Source: Clostridia bacterium
GTDB lineage: Bacteria > Bacillota_A > Clostridia > Oscillospirales > Acutalibacteraceae
Assembly (NCBI GenBank): GCA_024699005.1
Contig: JAILQN010000176.1
Location: forward strand, 1-13,196
Length of the DNA stretch: 13,196 nucleotides
Direction of reading: 5' to 3'
In this document: positions 5,834-12,854 of the stretch, in pieces
Layout of the letters: every line of letters begins with the position of its first letter
How positions within the stretch are numbered: position 1 is the first letter of the stretch
Position numbers and translations under genes: made by a program
The notes under the pieces: model-generated
What the model was told of the DNA's origin: nothing
What the model saw: the letters and a program-made list of their open reading frames with translations, nothing else
Databases searched by the model: none

Positions 5834-7528
5834 ATGGCTGAAATTGTAGATTTAGTGAGATCAAAATATGACGTTGATATCAAAAAGACCGATCTTTTTA
5901 AGCTGTATAAGATCAAATCTCCCGATATAACGGACAGCGAGCTTGAAACGCTTCTCGCGGACAGGAGAGCAAAATGGGAACAGAGCGTGGAAAGCGGAAC
6001 GAACGAAAAATTCGTTGAAAGAGACCGCGCCTTCCTTGAAAAAGCTCCGGCCTTCGAAGCCATCCTGAGGGATCCTGCGCTCAGACGCAAGATATATGAT
6101 TTCCAATACGGCAAAAAGGGTGCTCAGACTGACGGTGAGGTATCGAAATTCACGAAAGAATTCTTCGCCTGTGTCACAAAGACTTCAAAGCTGAATACGA
6201 AACGTGTCTCGTTCTTCTTTGAGTATTTCCCCGAAGAAAAAAAGAACAAAAAGTCAATATTGGAATATCTTAAGACCGAGTATAAATTTTACGGTTATTC
6301 CGATAAAAAATCAAAAAAAGATGAGGAAGCGGAAAACGCGGAAGAGACCGAATCCGCGGAAGACGGCGGGACCGCGCGCGAACCTTCCTTCTTCGTAGAA
6401 AACCTTTTTGCAAGAAAGACCCTGCTGTCTCTTCGGAAAAGCGAGATTTACTATGAAAAGAGCAGGGCGTCGGACGCCGTCGTAAAGCATTATCCGGCTC
6501 TGAAGGACAGTATGTACGCTTTTCTTGAACTGGATCAGTTCGATGATTATGAGGAATTCCGGACAGCCGTTAAAACAAAGCGGACCGCGATCAACGCGAC
6601 CAGACAGGAATTCGGCGCGGAATTCATTCCGATCGTTGATTTTATCAACAGTATCGACTCTGTTCTGGGCAACAACGATATCAGGAACAATTTCCGGGAA
6701 TTCAAGCTGCTGACGGAGTACCCTGCGCTCACACCGTACATGTACGTCAGCGCGGAGATCAGCAAGAACGGTCTTGACGCCCTGTATCAGACGGCAGGCA
6801 ATAACTACCGGTTCCTCAACCTCAACGATTTCCTGCTGACCTACTTTATCCCGATATATGACAATTTCGGTCTCAGCGTACAGTCCATACGGCCGATCCT
6901 GAAGGACGCGGGCAAGAACGCCGACAAGCAGAAGCTCCTGAACGCCGTTGAAAATCTGTTCGGTTTCAGAAAGAGAAAGAGGATTAATCCGAAGCTCAGA
7001 GCGGTACATTATCTGACTTACTGGCCGATCTATATCGTGTACGGGGTTTTCCGGTTCTTCAAGCTGATCTTTGATAATATCAAAGTCGTTTCAATAGCAG
7101 TCGCCGTCGCGATAATCGGTTATTGTCTGTTCCTCGGCAACAACAGCATATTCTCTTATACCTATGCCAGCGGAGGCGGATGGCTTGCATTGGTCGCTCC
7201 GGAAGGGCTCCCGAAAAACAATCTGTTCTATATGATAATGAGATCGATCGAGTTCATCCTGAGCTTTATTTACGAGCACGGCGCGGCGGGAGTCCTTTCG
7301 GGTATTTTCCTTTGGAACGCGGTATCCATCCTTCATAAAAAGCTGGATATCGTCGGCATCGAGAGAACGGTCGATAAGATCATCGACACCTCGAAAGCAA
7401 GGACGGAAGAGATGTACGAGGATTACGGCGATGAACTTATGAAGAAACGGCTGCCCGGGATCATCCTGAATATAGTCGTGACAATAGCTGTCCCCGCGGC
7501 GATCGTATTGCTTTTCGTAACAATATAA
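5834..7528 (+). CDS. Membrane protein with degenerate J-like N-terminal domain lacking HPD
   Basis: A 564-residue protein with GGAGG 8 bases before ATG. Residues ~20-93 follow the J-domain layout: DLFKLYKIKSPDITDSEL (the 'YxxLGVxxDAsxxEI' part), a basic helix LLADRRAKWEQ, then helix III ending LRDPALRRKIYDFQYG, like the 'LSDPEKRxxYDxxG' of DnaJ. HPD, which triggers Hsp70 ATPase activity in canonical J-proteins, is absent: SVESGTN lies in that loop. An acidic Lys/Glu linker (~157-182) follows, then a helical soluble region (~185-385) that I do not recognise. The C-terminal third has about four membrane segments (~391-412, ~416-436, ~464-500, ~541-563) with a cytosolic-looking loop between the last two. 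I infer that it recruits the adjacent Hsp70 to the membrane. The J assignment rests on pattern and neighbours. Confidence 0.8.
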   Translation: MAEIVDLVRSKYDVDIKKTDLFKLYKIKSPDITDSELETLLADRRAKWEQSVESGTNEKFVERDRAFLEKAPAFEAILRDPALRRKIYDFQYGKKGAQTDGEVSKFTKEFFACVTKTSKLNTKRVSFFFEYFPEEKKNKKSILEYLKTEYKFYGYSDKKSKKDEEAENAEETESAEDGGTAREPSFFVENLFARKTLLSLRKSEIYYEKSRASDAVVKHYPALKDSMYAFLELDQFDDYEEFRTAVKTKRTAINATRQEFGAEFIPIVDFINSIDSVLGNNDIRNNFREFKLLTEYPALTPYMYVSAEISKNGLDALYQTAGNNYRFLNLNDFLLTYFIPIYDNFGLSVQSIRPILKDAGKNADKQKLLNAVENLFGFRKRKRINPKLRAVHYLTYWPIYIVYGVFRFFKLIFDNIKVVSIAVAVAIIGYCLFLGNNSIFSYTYASGGGWLALVAPEGLPKNNLFYMIMRSIEFILSFIYEHGAAGVLSGIFLWNAVSILHKKLDIVGIERTVDKIIDTSKARTEEMYEDYGDELMKKRLPGIILNIVVTIAVPAAIVLLFVTI

Positions 7529-7566
7529 AAAACTGTAAATAATAAAAAGAAAAAGGAGACAAAAAA

Positions 7567-9219
7567 ATGAATTATGTATTTGGTATAGATCTCGGAACGA
7601 CATATTCCTGCATCGCATATCTCGATGAATACCGCAAGCCGGTGGTTCTGAAAAACAGTGACGGAGATCACACGACGCCGTCTGTGGTCATGGTGGAAAA
7701 CGGAAACAACATCGTCGTCGGAAAAGAGGCGAAAAACTCCATTGAGCTTGAGCCGGACAAGACGGTCCAGTTCATAAAAAGAAAGATGGGCAAAGAAAAA
7801 GATACGGTCATGCTCAACGGAACGAAGTACACAGCCCCGGAGATCTCGGCGTATATCCTCAAAAAACTCGTGGCGGACGCGAATGAGGAACTCCGTCAGA
7901 CGAACGTGCTGAAAAACGGCGAACAGATAAAAGACGTTGTGATAACCTGTCCGGCCTATTTCGGGATGAACGAGCGCGAGGCCACAAAAACCGCGGGAGA
8001 ACTCGCCGGACTCAACGTTCTGAATATCATCAACGAACCCACGGCTGCCGCCATCAGCTACGGCGTTTCCGGCAAGGATAAGCACGAAACGGTTCTTGTG
8101 TACGACCTGGGCGGCGGAACGTTTGATATCACCGTAATGGATATCAAAGGTTCCGAGATCACCGTGGTCTGTACGGGCGGGGACGACCAGCTCGGAGGCA
8201 AGGATTGGGATGAATGCCTGATGAACTACATTATCGAAAAGTACCAGGAGGAAAACGGAGAGGATCTTTCGGAGGATCCGGAAACCGTAGCCGGGCTTTA
8301 CGTGCAGGTGGAGGACTGGAAGAAGTCGCTCACGTCGAGAGAGAAGATCAATATCTCGGTCAACGGCCCTGCCGGCAGATTCAGGGAAGAGCTGACCCGT
8401 GAGCAGTATGAGGAAATGACGAGCGACCTTCTGAACCGGACGAAGAATCTTCTTGACGACGTCCTGGCGACAGCGGCAAAACAGGGATACACTATGGATA
8501 AGATCGACAGAGTGCTTCTTGTCGGCGGCTCTTCAAGGATGCCTCAGGTCGCGGCCATGATCGAACGCGATTATCACGTCGTACCCACGCTTGCCGATCC
8601 GGATGAAGCGGTCGCGAAAGGCGCCGCGATCTTCGCCGGCACGGAAAAGGAATTTGACGATTTCGTCGAAAAAGAGGCCGCCGCCACGGGCAAAAGCGTG
8701 GAGGCCATCATGGAAGAGAACCTGAAGACCGGCGAGCTTGACAGAAAGTATTCCCTGGCGCACGGAGCGGGCGGTTCGGGCTCAAAGATCAGCATCTCCA
8801 ACGTTCTGTCAAGAACGTACGGCCTGAGCGTTATGGAGGGCACAAAAGAAGTGATCGTCAATATGCTTCTGATAAACAGCAAGCTTCCGGCAACGCACAG
8901 AGAGATGTTTTCCACATTTGCCGACCGTCAGTCCGGCGTCGATATCGATATCTATGAAAGCAGAAGTACGGAAGAGTCCATGGAGATCGAGGGCCGGACT
9001 CCGATCACGAAAGTATACATGCGGTTTACCCGGCCCGTTCCCAAAGGCACCGAGATCGACATGACGTTCGCGCTGGACAATTCCGGAATACTGCATATCA
9101 TCGCGGAGGAACTTATGTACCATTCGAAACTCGACACGACGTTTGAGCTTTCAAATCAGATGACGGCGGAAGAAAAGAAACTGGCGCAGACCAGGATGCT
9201 GAACTCGTCCGTGGAATAA
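7567..9219 (+). CDS. Divergent lidless Hsp70 (DnaK-family ATPase)
   Basis: A 550-residue protein with AAAAAGGAG before ATG 7567. The ATPase domain is well conserved: IDLGTTYS (7-14), NEPTAAAISYG (156-166, Glu157), phosphate loop DLGGGTFDIT (180-189, with Asp180 and Thr185 in place of DnaK Asp194 and Thr199), and adenosine motif VGGSSRMPQV (319-328). It then departs from DnaK. After AVAKGAAIFAG an acidic/Gly-rich insert of about 45 residues (359-405) replaces the usual hydrophobic VLLLD-type linker, reading KISISNV. A substrate-binding beta domain follows (~407-530: KLPATHREMFSTFADRQSG and DNSGILHIIAEE). The protein ends after one short helix, so the alpha-helical lid is almost wholly missing and the length is below the ~600-640 of DnaK. 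Last gene of the operon. The short intergenic gap of 38 bases carries no terminator. Confidence 0.95.
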   Translation: MNYVFGIDLGTTYSCIAYLDEYRKPVVLKNSDGDHTTPSVVMVENGNNIVVGKEAKNSIELEPDKTVQFIKRKMGKEKDTVMLNGTKYTAPEISAYILKKLVADANEELRQTNVLKNGEQIKDVVITCPAYFGMNEREATKTAGELAGLNVLNIINEPTAAAISYGVSGKDKHETVLVYDLGGGTFDITVMDIKGSEITVVCTGGDDQLGGKDWDECLMNYIIEKYQEENGEDLSEDPETVAGLYVQVEDWKKSLTSREKINISVNGPAGRFREELTREQYEEMTSDLLNRTKNLLDDVLATAAKQGYTMDKIDRVLLVGGSSRMPQVAAMIERDYHVVPTLADPDEAVAKGAAIFAGTEKEFDDFVEKEAAATGKSVEAIMEENLKTGELDRKYSLAHGAGGSGSKISISNVLSRTYGLSVMEGTKEVIVNMLLINSKLPATHREMFSTFADRQSGVDIDIYESRSTEESMEIEGRTPITKVYMRFTRPVPKGTEIDMTFALDNSGILHIIAEELMYHSKLDTTFELSNQMTAEEKKLAQTRMLNSSVE

Positions 9220-9229
9220 CACAAAATGT

Positions 9230-9269
9230 CTCACAGTTATTCGACTGCTTCCCGGCGAATAACTGTGAG
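9230..9269 (+). terminator. Perfect 14-bp hairpin after the Hsp70 gene
   Basis: CTCACAGTTATTCG (9230-9243) and CGAATAACTGTGAG (9256-9269) are exact complements around a 12-base loop, starting 11 bases after the stop. No T-tract follows directly, but a second, weaker hairpin (GGTCT...AGACC, 9271-9296) does. It could be a terminator or a 3'-end stabiliser. Confidence 0.55.
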
Positions 9270-9339
9270 CGGTCTTGCCCTATTTCACGGGAGACCGGTA
9301 CACCCGATTTAAGTACACATTTTTGCATATTTTTGTCGG

Positions 9340-9366
9340 TACTTCTTTAAGAATCTTCTCAAATAA
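9340..9366 (+). pseudogene. C-terminal remnant of a Cys-rich surface-protein gene
   Basis: Read in the frame aligned to the end of the gene at 9762-11339, this encodes YFFKNLLK-stop, against YFFRSLFK-stop in that gene. The similarity then runs on without a gap into the shared terminator segment. It looks like the last codons of a deleted paralogue left behind the Hsp70 operon. Confidence 0.5.
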
Positions 9367-9405
9367 ACCATACGGCGAAATATAACTTATTCCGCAATGT
9401 TGCAG

Positions 9406-9450
9406 CAACGGGAAAGTCTTACACCTCTGGCTTTCCCGTTGTGTTTTTTT
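9406..9450 (+). terminator. Intrinsic terminator (copy 1)
   Basis: CAACGGGAAAG (9406-9416) pairs with CTTTCCCGTTG (9431-9441), extendable by two more pairs including a G-T wobble, followed by GTGTTTTTTT. Confidence 0.9.
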
Positions 9451-9620
9451 CGGGTTTTTGCGTTATTTTTCATTACTGCGGCGACGGATACAAGACAAGT
9501 GTTGAATCATATCGGAAATACTGCGATTTCAGGTTTTCGTGAACCATAAAAATCAATGATTGACCGGCTGAGCAACGGGCAGATAAGCGTACGGACGGCC
9601 GATTTTTTGCTTTCGTTGCT

Positions 9621-9636
9621 CCAAAACGCGTTTTGG
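9621..9636. promoter_or_regulatory. 16-bp perfect palindrome, second copy
   Basis: CCAAAACGCGTTTTGG, identical in sequence and in distance to the promoter as the copy at 3800-3815. It supports common control of the two transcription units. Confidence 0.6.
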
Positions 9637-9647
9637 TTTCCGGGCTG

Positions 9648-9676
9648 TTGATTTTTTGTTTTTTGTGTGGAATACT
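9648..9676 (+). promoter_or_regulatory. Promoter of the Cys-rich protein gene
   Basis: TTGATT (9648-9653), 17-base spacer ending TGG, AATACT (9671-9676), identical to the Hsp70 operon promoter. Confidence 0.6.
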
Positions 9677-9761
9677 CGTAACTGCGAGCGGGAAATACAC
9701 CGAAATCCCGCAAAAATAATAGCAAAAGGAGAAATAATCATTTCTGAACGGAGGAATTACA

Positions 9762-11339
9762 ATGAAAAATTTAAAAATCTTCAGGACTGTTTTTTCACTG
9801 CTGCTTGCGGTGGTCTTACTTGCCGGAGTGTTCGTCTTCGCGCCGGCTTCGGGTGCATGCGATCATTCCCAACCCCCGGTCGATGAGGACCTGGACGGCT
9901 GCTGCGATCAGTGCGGCAAAAAGGTGTATTATGACCTTTATGTCGATTCTGCAACAATAGTTGACTTCAACAATACTTCAACCCTGTGGCTTCGATTCAT
10001 TCCCGAAGAGGACGGCTATTATAAATGGCATACAGATGGCGGAAACAACTACTCTCTCGGTAATTTTATGGAGTTGGACGCCGGTCTGATATATGTTCGC
10101 AAAGTAAACGGCAATGGAACAGCGACTTATAAAATGGTGCGCCAATGCCGTCATGCAGAGGAGTTTGCTGACCTTAACAACGATTATATCTGTGATGATT
10201 GCGGAGAAAGAATAATTTATCCGTTGGAACTCGATGAAAGTATCAATGTGACACTCGCTCCTTATGACACTGTCTTCGCTAAAGTCACCACCGGAGACGC
10301 CGGGATCTATCGGGTCAGGCAAAACAGTTCGGACTATAACTATGACCTTTCTTTTTCTTCATGGATTAATCTCTATGATTGGTTGAATGCAAATTTTGCA
10401 TTTGTGGGAACAACGGGAAAGTCTGAATTTACAGAGCCCGGCAATTATGTCAACAGATATTGTTATTATTCGTGTAAGGGTGATAAAACTTATTATGTGC
10501 GTTTGAATAATGCCGACACGACCCGTAATGTTACCGTGACTTTTGAAACCTGTAAGCATGAGAGCAAAAGCACACATAAGGAAAACGAGAATGCCGCAAG
10601 CTGCACTTGTGAAGGCGGTTATGATACAATAACAATCTGTAATATCTGTGAAAAAACACTTGCGAATGAACATACGACGATTGACAAGCTTCCTCATACC
10701 TGGCCTGATGATTGGGAGGTCTCTGTCGAGCCGAGCTGCAGTGCAGCGGGAACAAAAACAAAAAAATGTACGAAATGCGGTGAAGTCCTTGCAACAGATA
10801 CAGTCGGGAAGCTTCCCCATACCGAAGGTGACTGGGAAATCGCTGATGAGCCGAGCTGCAGCAGCAAGGGTAAAAAAATAAAGAAGTGTACGGAATGCGG
10901 TGAAATCCTTGCAGCAAAAGCGATCGAAAAACTTCCCCACAGCGAGGGCGGGTGGGAGCTGAAGACTCCGGCAACCTGCTCTGCAGAAGGTGAGAAAGTC
11001 AGAAAGTGCACAGAATGCGGGGAGATTCTTGATTCGGAAAAGATGGCAAAGCTTCCCCATACCGAAGGTGGATGGGAGATCAGGACTCCGGCAACTTGTT
11101 CCGCGGATGGTGAGAGAGTCAAAAAGTGCGCAGAATGCGGAACAGTCCTTCAATCAGAAACGATTGAAAAGACTGATCATTCAGACAAAAATAATGATGG
11201 CTGGTGTGACATGTGCAGCGCGGAGCTCACTCCGCACGATAAATGCAAATACTGCGGTCAGACACACGAAGGCTTCTTCGGGAAGCTGATCGGATCTTTA
11301 CACAACATTCTTTACTTCTTCAGGAGTCTTTTCAAATAA
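9762..11339 (+). CDS. Exported Cys/His-rich repeat protein with Ca/Zn-like knuckles
   Basis: A 525-residue protein with GGAGG (9750-9754) before the ATG. Residues 1-33 form a signal peptide (FSLLLAVVLLAGVFVF, cleavage near SGA). Three composite motifs combine an Asp/Asn calcium-like loop with CxxC: DEDLDGCCDQCG (~42-52), DLNNDYICDDCG (~137-148) and DKNNDGWCDMCS (~475-486). Between them lie two strand-rich domains (~55-125, ~150-260) that I do not recognise. Four ~40-residue repeats (310-470) each start LPH and carry one further Cys and a CxxCG, giving a His-Cys-Cys-Cys set that could bind zinc. The C-terminus, CKYCGQTHEGFFGKLIG then LHNILYFFRSLFK, is a zinc knuckle joined to a hydrophobic/basic helix, possibly a membrane or wall association signal. 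It shares its promoter block with the Hsp70 operon. No enzyme motif was seen. Confidence 0.85.
   Translation: MKNLKIFRTVFSLLLAVVLLAGVFVFAPASGACDHSQPPVDEDLDGCCDQCGKKVYYDLYVDSATIVDFNNTSTLWLRFIPEEDGYYKWHTDGGNNYSLGNFMELDAGLIYVRKVNGNGTATYKMVRQCRHAEEFADLNNDYICDDCGERIIYPLELDESINVTLAPYDTVFAKVTTGDAGIYRVRQNSSDYNYDLSFSSWINLYDWLNANFAFVGTTGKSEFTEPGNYVNRYCYYSCKGDKTYYVRLNNADTTRNVTVTFETCKHESKSTHKENENAASCTCEGGYDTITICNICEKTLANEHTTIDKLPHTWPDDWEVSVEPSCSAAGTKTKKCTKCGEVLATDTVGKLPHTEGDWEIADEPSCSSKGKKIKKCTECGEILAAKAIEKLPHSEGGWELKTPATCSAEGEKVRKCTECGEILDSEKMAKLPHTEGGWEIRTPATCSADGERVKKCAECGTVLQSETIEKTDHSDKNNDGWCDMCSAELTPHDKCKYCGQTHEGFFGKLIGSLHNILYFFRSLFK
10689..11171 (+). repeat. Four tandem ~120-bp coding repeats
   Basis: Units start at 10689 (123 bp), 10812, 10932 and 11052 (120 bp each), each beginning CTTCCTCAT or CTTCCCCA(T/C). 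They encode the 40-residue LPH...C...CxxCG units. Units 3 and 4 are the most alike in protein sequence (GGWE-TPATCSA-GE), suggesting recent expansion. Confidence 0.85.
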
Positions 11340-11505
11340 ACCATACGGCGAAATATAACTTGTTCCGCAATGTTGCAGCAACGGGAAAGCCCTGCACCTC
11401 TGGCTTTCCCGTTGTGTTTTTTGTGTAATAATTCATCGCTGCGGCGAGGGATACAAGACAAGTGTCGGATCACATCGAAAATGCCGCAATACCATTGGTT
11501 TCCGT
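11313..11505 (+). repeat. 3'-end/terminator segment, copy 2
   Basis: Copy of 9340-9541. It begins in the last codons of the Cys-rich gene and ends at TTTCCGTG before the convergent dockerin gene. Confidence 0.85.
11379..11422 (+). terminator. Intrinsic terminator of the Cys-rich protein gene
   Basis: CAACGGGAAAGCC pairs perfectly over 13 bp with GGCTTTCCCGTTG, followed by TGTTTTTT. The stem is retained in copy 1 with one G-T pair, so the structure is maintained. Confidence 0.9.
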
Positions 11506-11529
11506 GAAGAGCGGATTATGCGGTATTGC
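11486..11529 (-). terminator. Possible terminator hairpin after the dockerin gene
   Basis: GCAATACC (11486-11493) and GGTATTGC (11522-11529) pair over 8 bp around a loop that holds a smaller TCCG/CGGA hairpin. On the minus strand it lies 15 bases after the TGA at 11545 and is followed by GGCATTTTCG. The T-run is short, so support is weak. Confidence 0.35.
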
Positions 11530-11544
11530 CTTAAGAAAAAAGAA

Positions 11545-12669
11545 TCAATCTGCCCAATCAATGCCCGCGTCATCGGAAAGACCTGCGGAATGGCGCAGGA
11601 TTTTTCTGGCGTCATCGGCATGCAGGGCGCCGTCTTTGTTGACGTCCGCGGCGGAAAGCTGAGCCGCGTCGAGTTTCTCCAGACGCGCGGAACCGCGGAG
11701 GGCAAGCATTGCGTCATCTGCGGTTACCGTTCCGTCACCGTTGACGTCACCGGTCAGGAATGCCTTATCGGTACCGCCGTATTTTTCGAATGCGGAGGTT
11801 CTGTCCGTCATATGTATGATTTTTGTTTCGCCGTCGGGACATTCGCCGTACCAGAAGAACATTGCCTGCGCCCTGAACACGTCGTCGTCAAAGACACGGC
11901 CTGTTGAAGAGTCAACTGGGAAAAGCTTATCGCCTATATCCTTTGTCTGACCGAGAAGCTTCTGACATTCTTCCGCGTCCAGCGTATCCTCACGGAAAAT
12001 AAAATTCAGTTCTACGTCGAATCCAGTGACTTTACTGAAAACCTCCTGCGACGGAGAAGCGGATTGACCGGCTCCGGAATACTCATAGGCGGAATAATGA
12101 GCGATGTGGGATTCGTAATCGAAACGGTCGAGCGCGACTATGTATCTTCCGCTCAGCGCGACAAAGGATCTCGCGTTGCCCTCGTCCTCATAAAGATACT
12201 CGTCGGTATTGTATATCGCTTTGTCAAGGAAGCTGCAGCAGTACGCGCCGTCGTTTCCGTTTGCCTTTCCGGAAGCATCGGTATCCACGACGGCGATCCT
12301 GAAAACAAGACTGTTGGCCATGATGCCGTTTCCGTTATCGCGTTCATTTTTCTCTCCGACGACAGCGACAAGCTCTTCGGCGCCGTCAAGGTCAAGATCC
12401 GCATATTCCGCGGAATAGATCCCGTGCAGAGAACCTATATCTTTATCGAACAGCAATCTCAATCCGAGGGTATCGTCATGCAGTCGTGTCAATGAGAAGG
12501 TCTGACCGTTTGCAATAAGCGGATACCCCTGTGAGATCAGATAGCCAATCATCCCCTTCGCGGAGTCGCTGCTGCCGTCACCGTCAACGGCGAAGGTTAC
12601 AGACATTGTCATGAGAATCATGGAGAAAATCAGAACCATTGACAGAATAACGCAGAAAAGCCGTTTCAT
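11545..12669 (-). CDS. Exported dockerin type I protein
   Basis: A 374-residue protein; AAAGGAGC precedes the ATG at 12669. Residues 1-27 form a signal peptide (LFCVILSMVLIFSMILM, cleavage near TFA). The middle section is acidic and contains YADLDLDGAEELVAVVGE (~89-106), a D-x-D-x-D-G calcium-loop pattern as in FG-GAP/VCBS-type beta-propeller repeats. Residues 307-365 are a type I dockerin: GDVNGDGTVTADDAMLALRG and, after a linker, ADVNKDGALHADDARKILRH. These are two EF-hand-like calcium loops each followed by a helix. Dockerins bind cohesins on a scaffold or surface protein; no cohesin gene is in this window. No glycoside hydrolase motif was recognised, so this is not an obvious cellulosomal enzyme. 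Confidence 0.9.
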   Translation of the reverse strand: MKRLFCVILSMVLIFSMILMTMSVTFAVDGDGSSDSAKGMIGYLISQGYPLIANGQTFSLTRLHDDTLGLRLLFDKDIGSLHGIYSAEYADLDLDGAEELVAVVGEKNERDNGNGIMANSLVFRIAVVDTDASGKANGNDGAYCCSFLDKAIYNTDEYLYEDEGNARSFVALSGRYIVALDRFDYESHIAHYSAYEYSGAGQSASPSQEVFSKVTGFDVELNFIFREDTLDAEECQKLLGQTKDIGDKLFPVDSSTGRVFDDDVFRAQAMFFWYGECPDGETKIIHMTDRTSAFEKYGGTDKAFLTGDVNGDGTVTADDAMLALRGSARLEKLDAAQLSAADVNKDGALHADDARKILRHSAGLSDDAGIDWAD

Positions 12670-12752
12670 TGTTTGCGCTCCTTTGCCGATTTTTGCTATG
12701 TAATTTATCTCTTAAATCGTCATTGTATATGTCGTCTGATGTATACGCGAAA

Positions 12753-12787
12753 AATACCATAATAATCTTGATTTTTCATTAAAAGCG
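12753..12787 (-). promoter_or_regulatory. Shared upstream element, copy 3 (before the dockerin gene)
   Basis: Minus-strand TTTAAT, 5 bases, ATCAAGATT, 3 bases, ATGGTA, about 85-115 bases before the ATG at 12669. Nearly the same as copy 2, and both continue into AAAAGCG and CAGGTGACAG. Confidence 0.55.
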
Positions 12788-12789
12788 GG

Positions 12790-12846
12790 AGTCAGGTGAC
12801 AGAAAACAGGTTGCCGGTTACAGGTTACAGGTAAAAGGTGCCGGGT
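12790..12846. repeat. Degenerate CAGGTTACAGG-type short repeats
   Basis: Contains GTCAGGTGACAG, CCGGTTACAGGTTACAGG and AAAAGGTGCCGGGTG, the same short-repeat vocabulary as 3491-3620. Non-coding. Confidence 0.5.
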
Positions 12847-12854
12847 GAAAAACA

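Larger units (their letters stand above)
9340..9541 (+). repeat. 3'-end/terminator segment, copy 1
   Basis: Matches 11313-11505, starting inside the final codons of the coding sequence and running through a 27-base identical stretch (CAAATAAACCATACGGCGAA...), the terminator hairpin, and the downstream words GGATACAAGACAAGTGT. It contains a few substitutions and one indel after the T-tract. The rest of 9270-9590 holds no gene that I can support. Confidence 0.85.
9592..9732 (+). repeat. 129-bp promoter/leader block, copy 2 (Cys-rich protein gene)
   Basis: Same block as 3771-3911. After it, AAAAGGAGAAATAATCATT aligns with AAAAGGAGACAAAAATCATG of copy 1: the ATG position reads ATT here, and translation instead begins 30 bases later at a new GGAGG site. 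This suggests the block was joined to a different gene. Confidence 0.95.

Noticed and set aside
7423..8085. Minus-strand open frame of 220 codons
   Set aside because: Antisense to highly conserved Hsp70 coding sequence.
3920..9219. Hsp70 operon as an antiphage defence system
   Set aside because: No nuclease, NTPase sensor, toxin or other effector domain is visible, and the neighbours are surface or polysaccharide genes.
9656..9886. Gene starting at the ATT that aligns with the ATG of the zinc-ribbon gene
   Set aside because: ATT starts are rare, the frame gives no sensible protein, and the ATG at 9762 has its own strong GGAGG and a signal peptide.
10359..11153. Minus-strand open frame of 264 codons across the Cys-rich gene
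   Set aside because: Its periodicity mirrors the tandem repeats of the plus-strand gene; no ribosome binding site.
10689..11171. Regularly spaced repeats as a possible CRISPR array
   Set aside because: The units are 120 bp, adjacent, without unique spacers, and encode an in-frame protein repeat.
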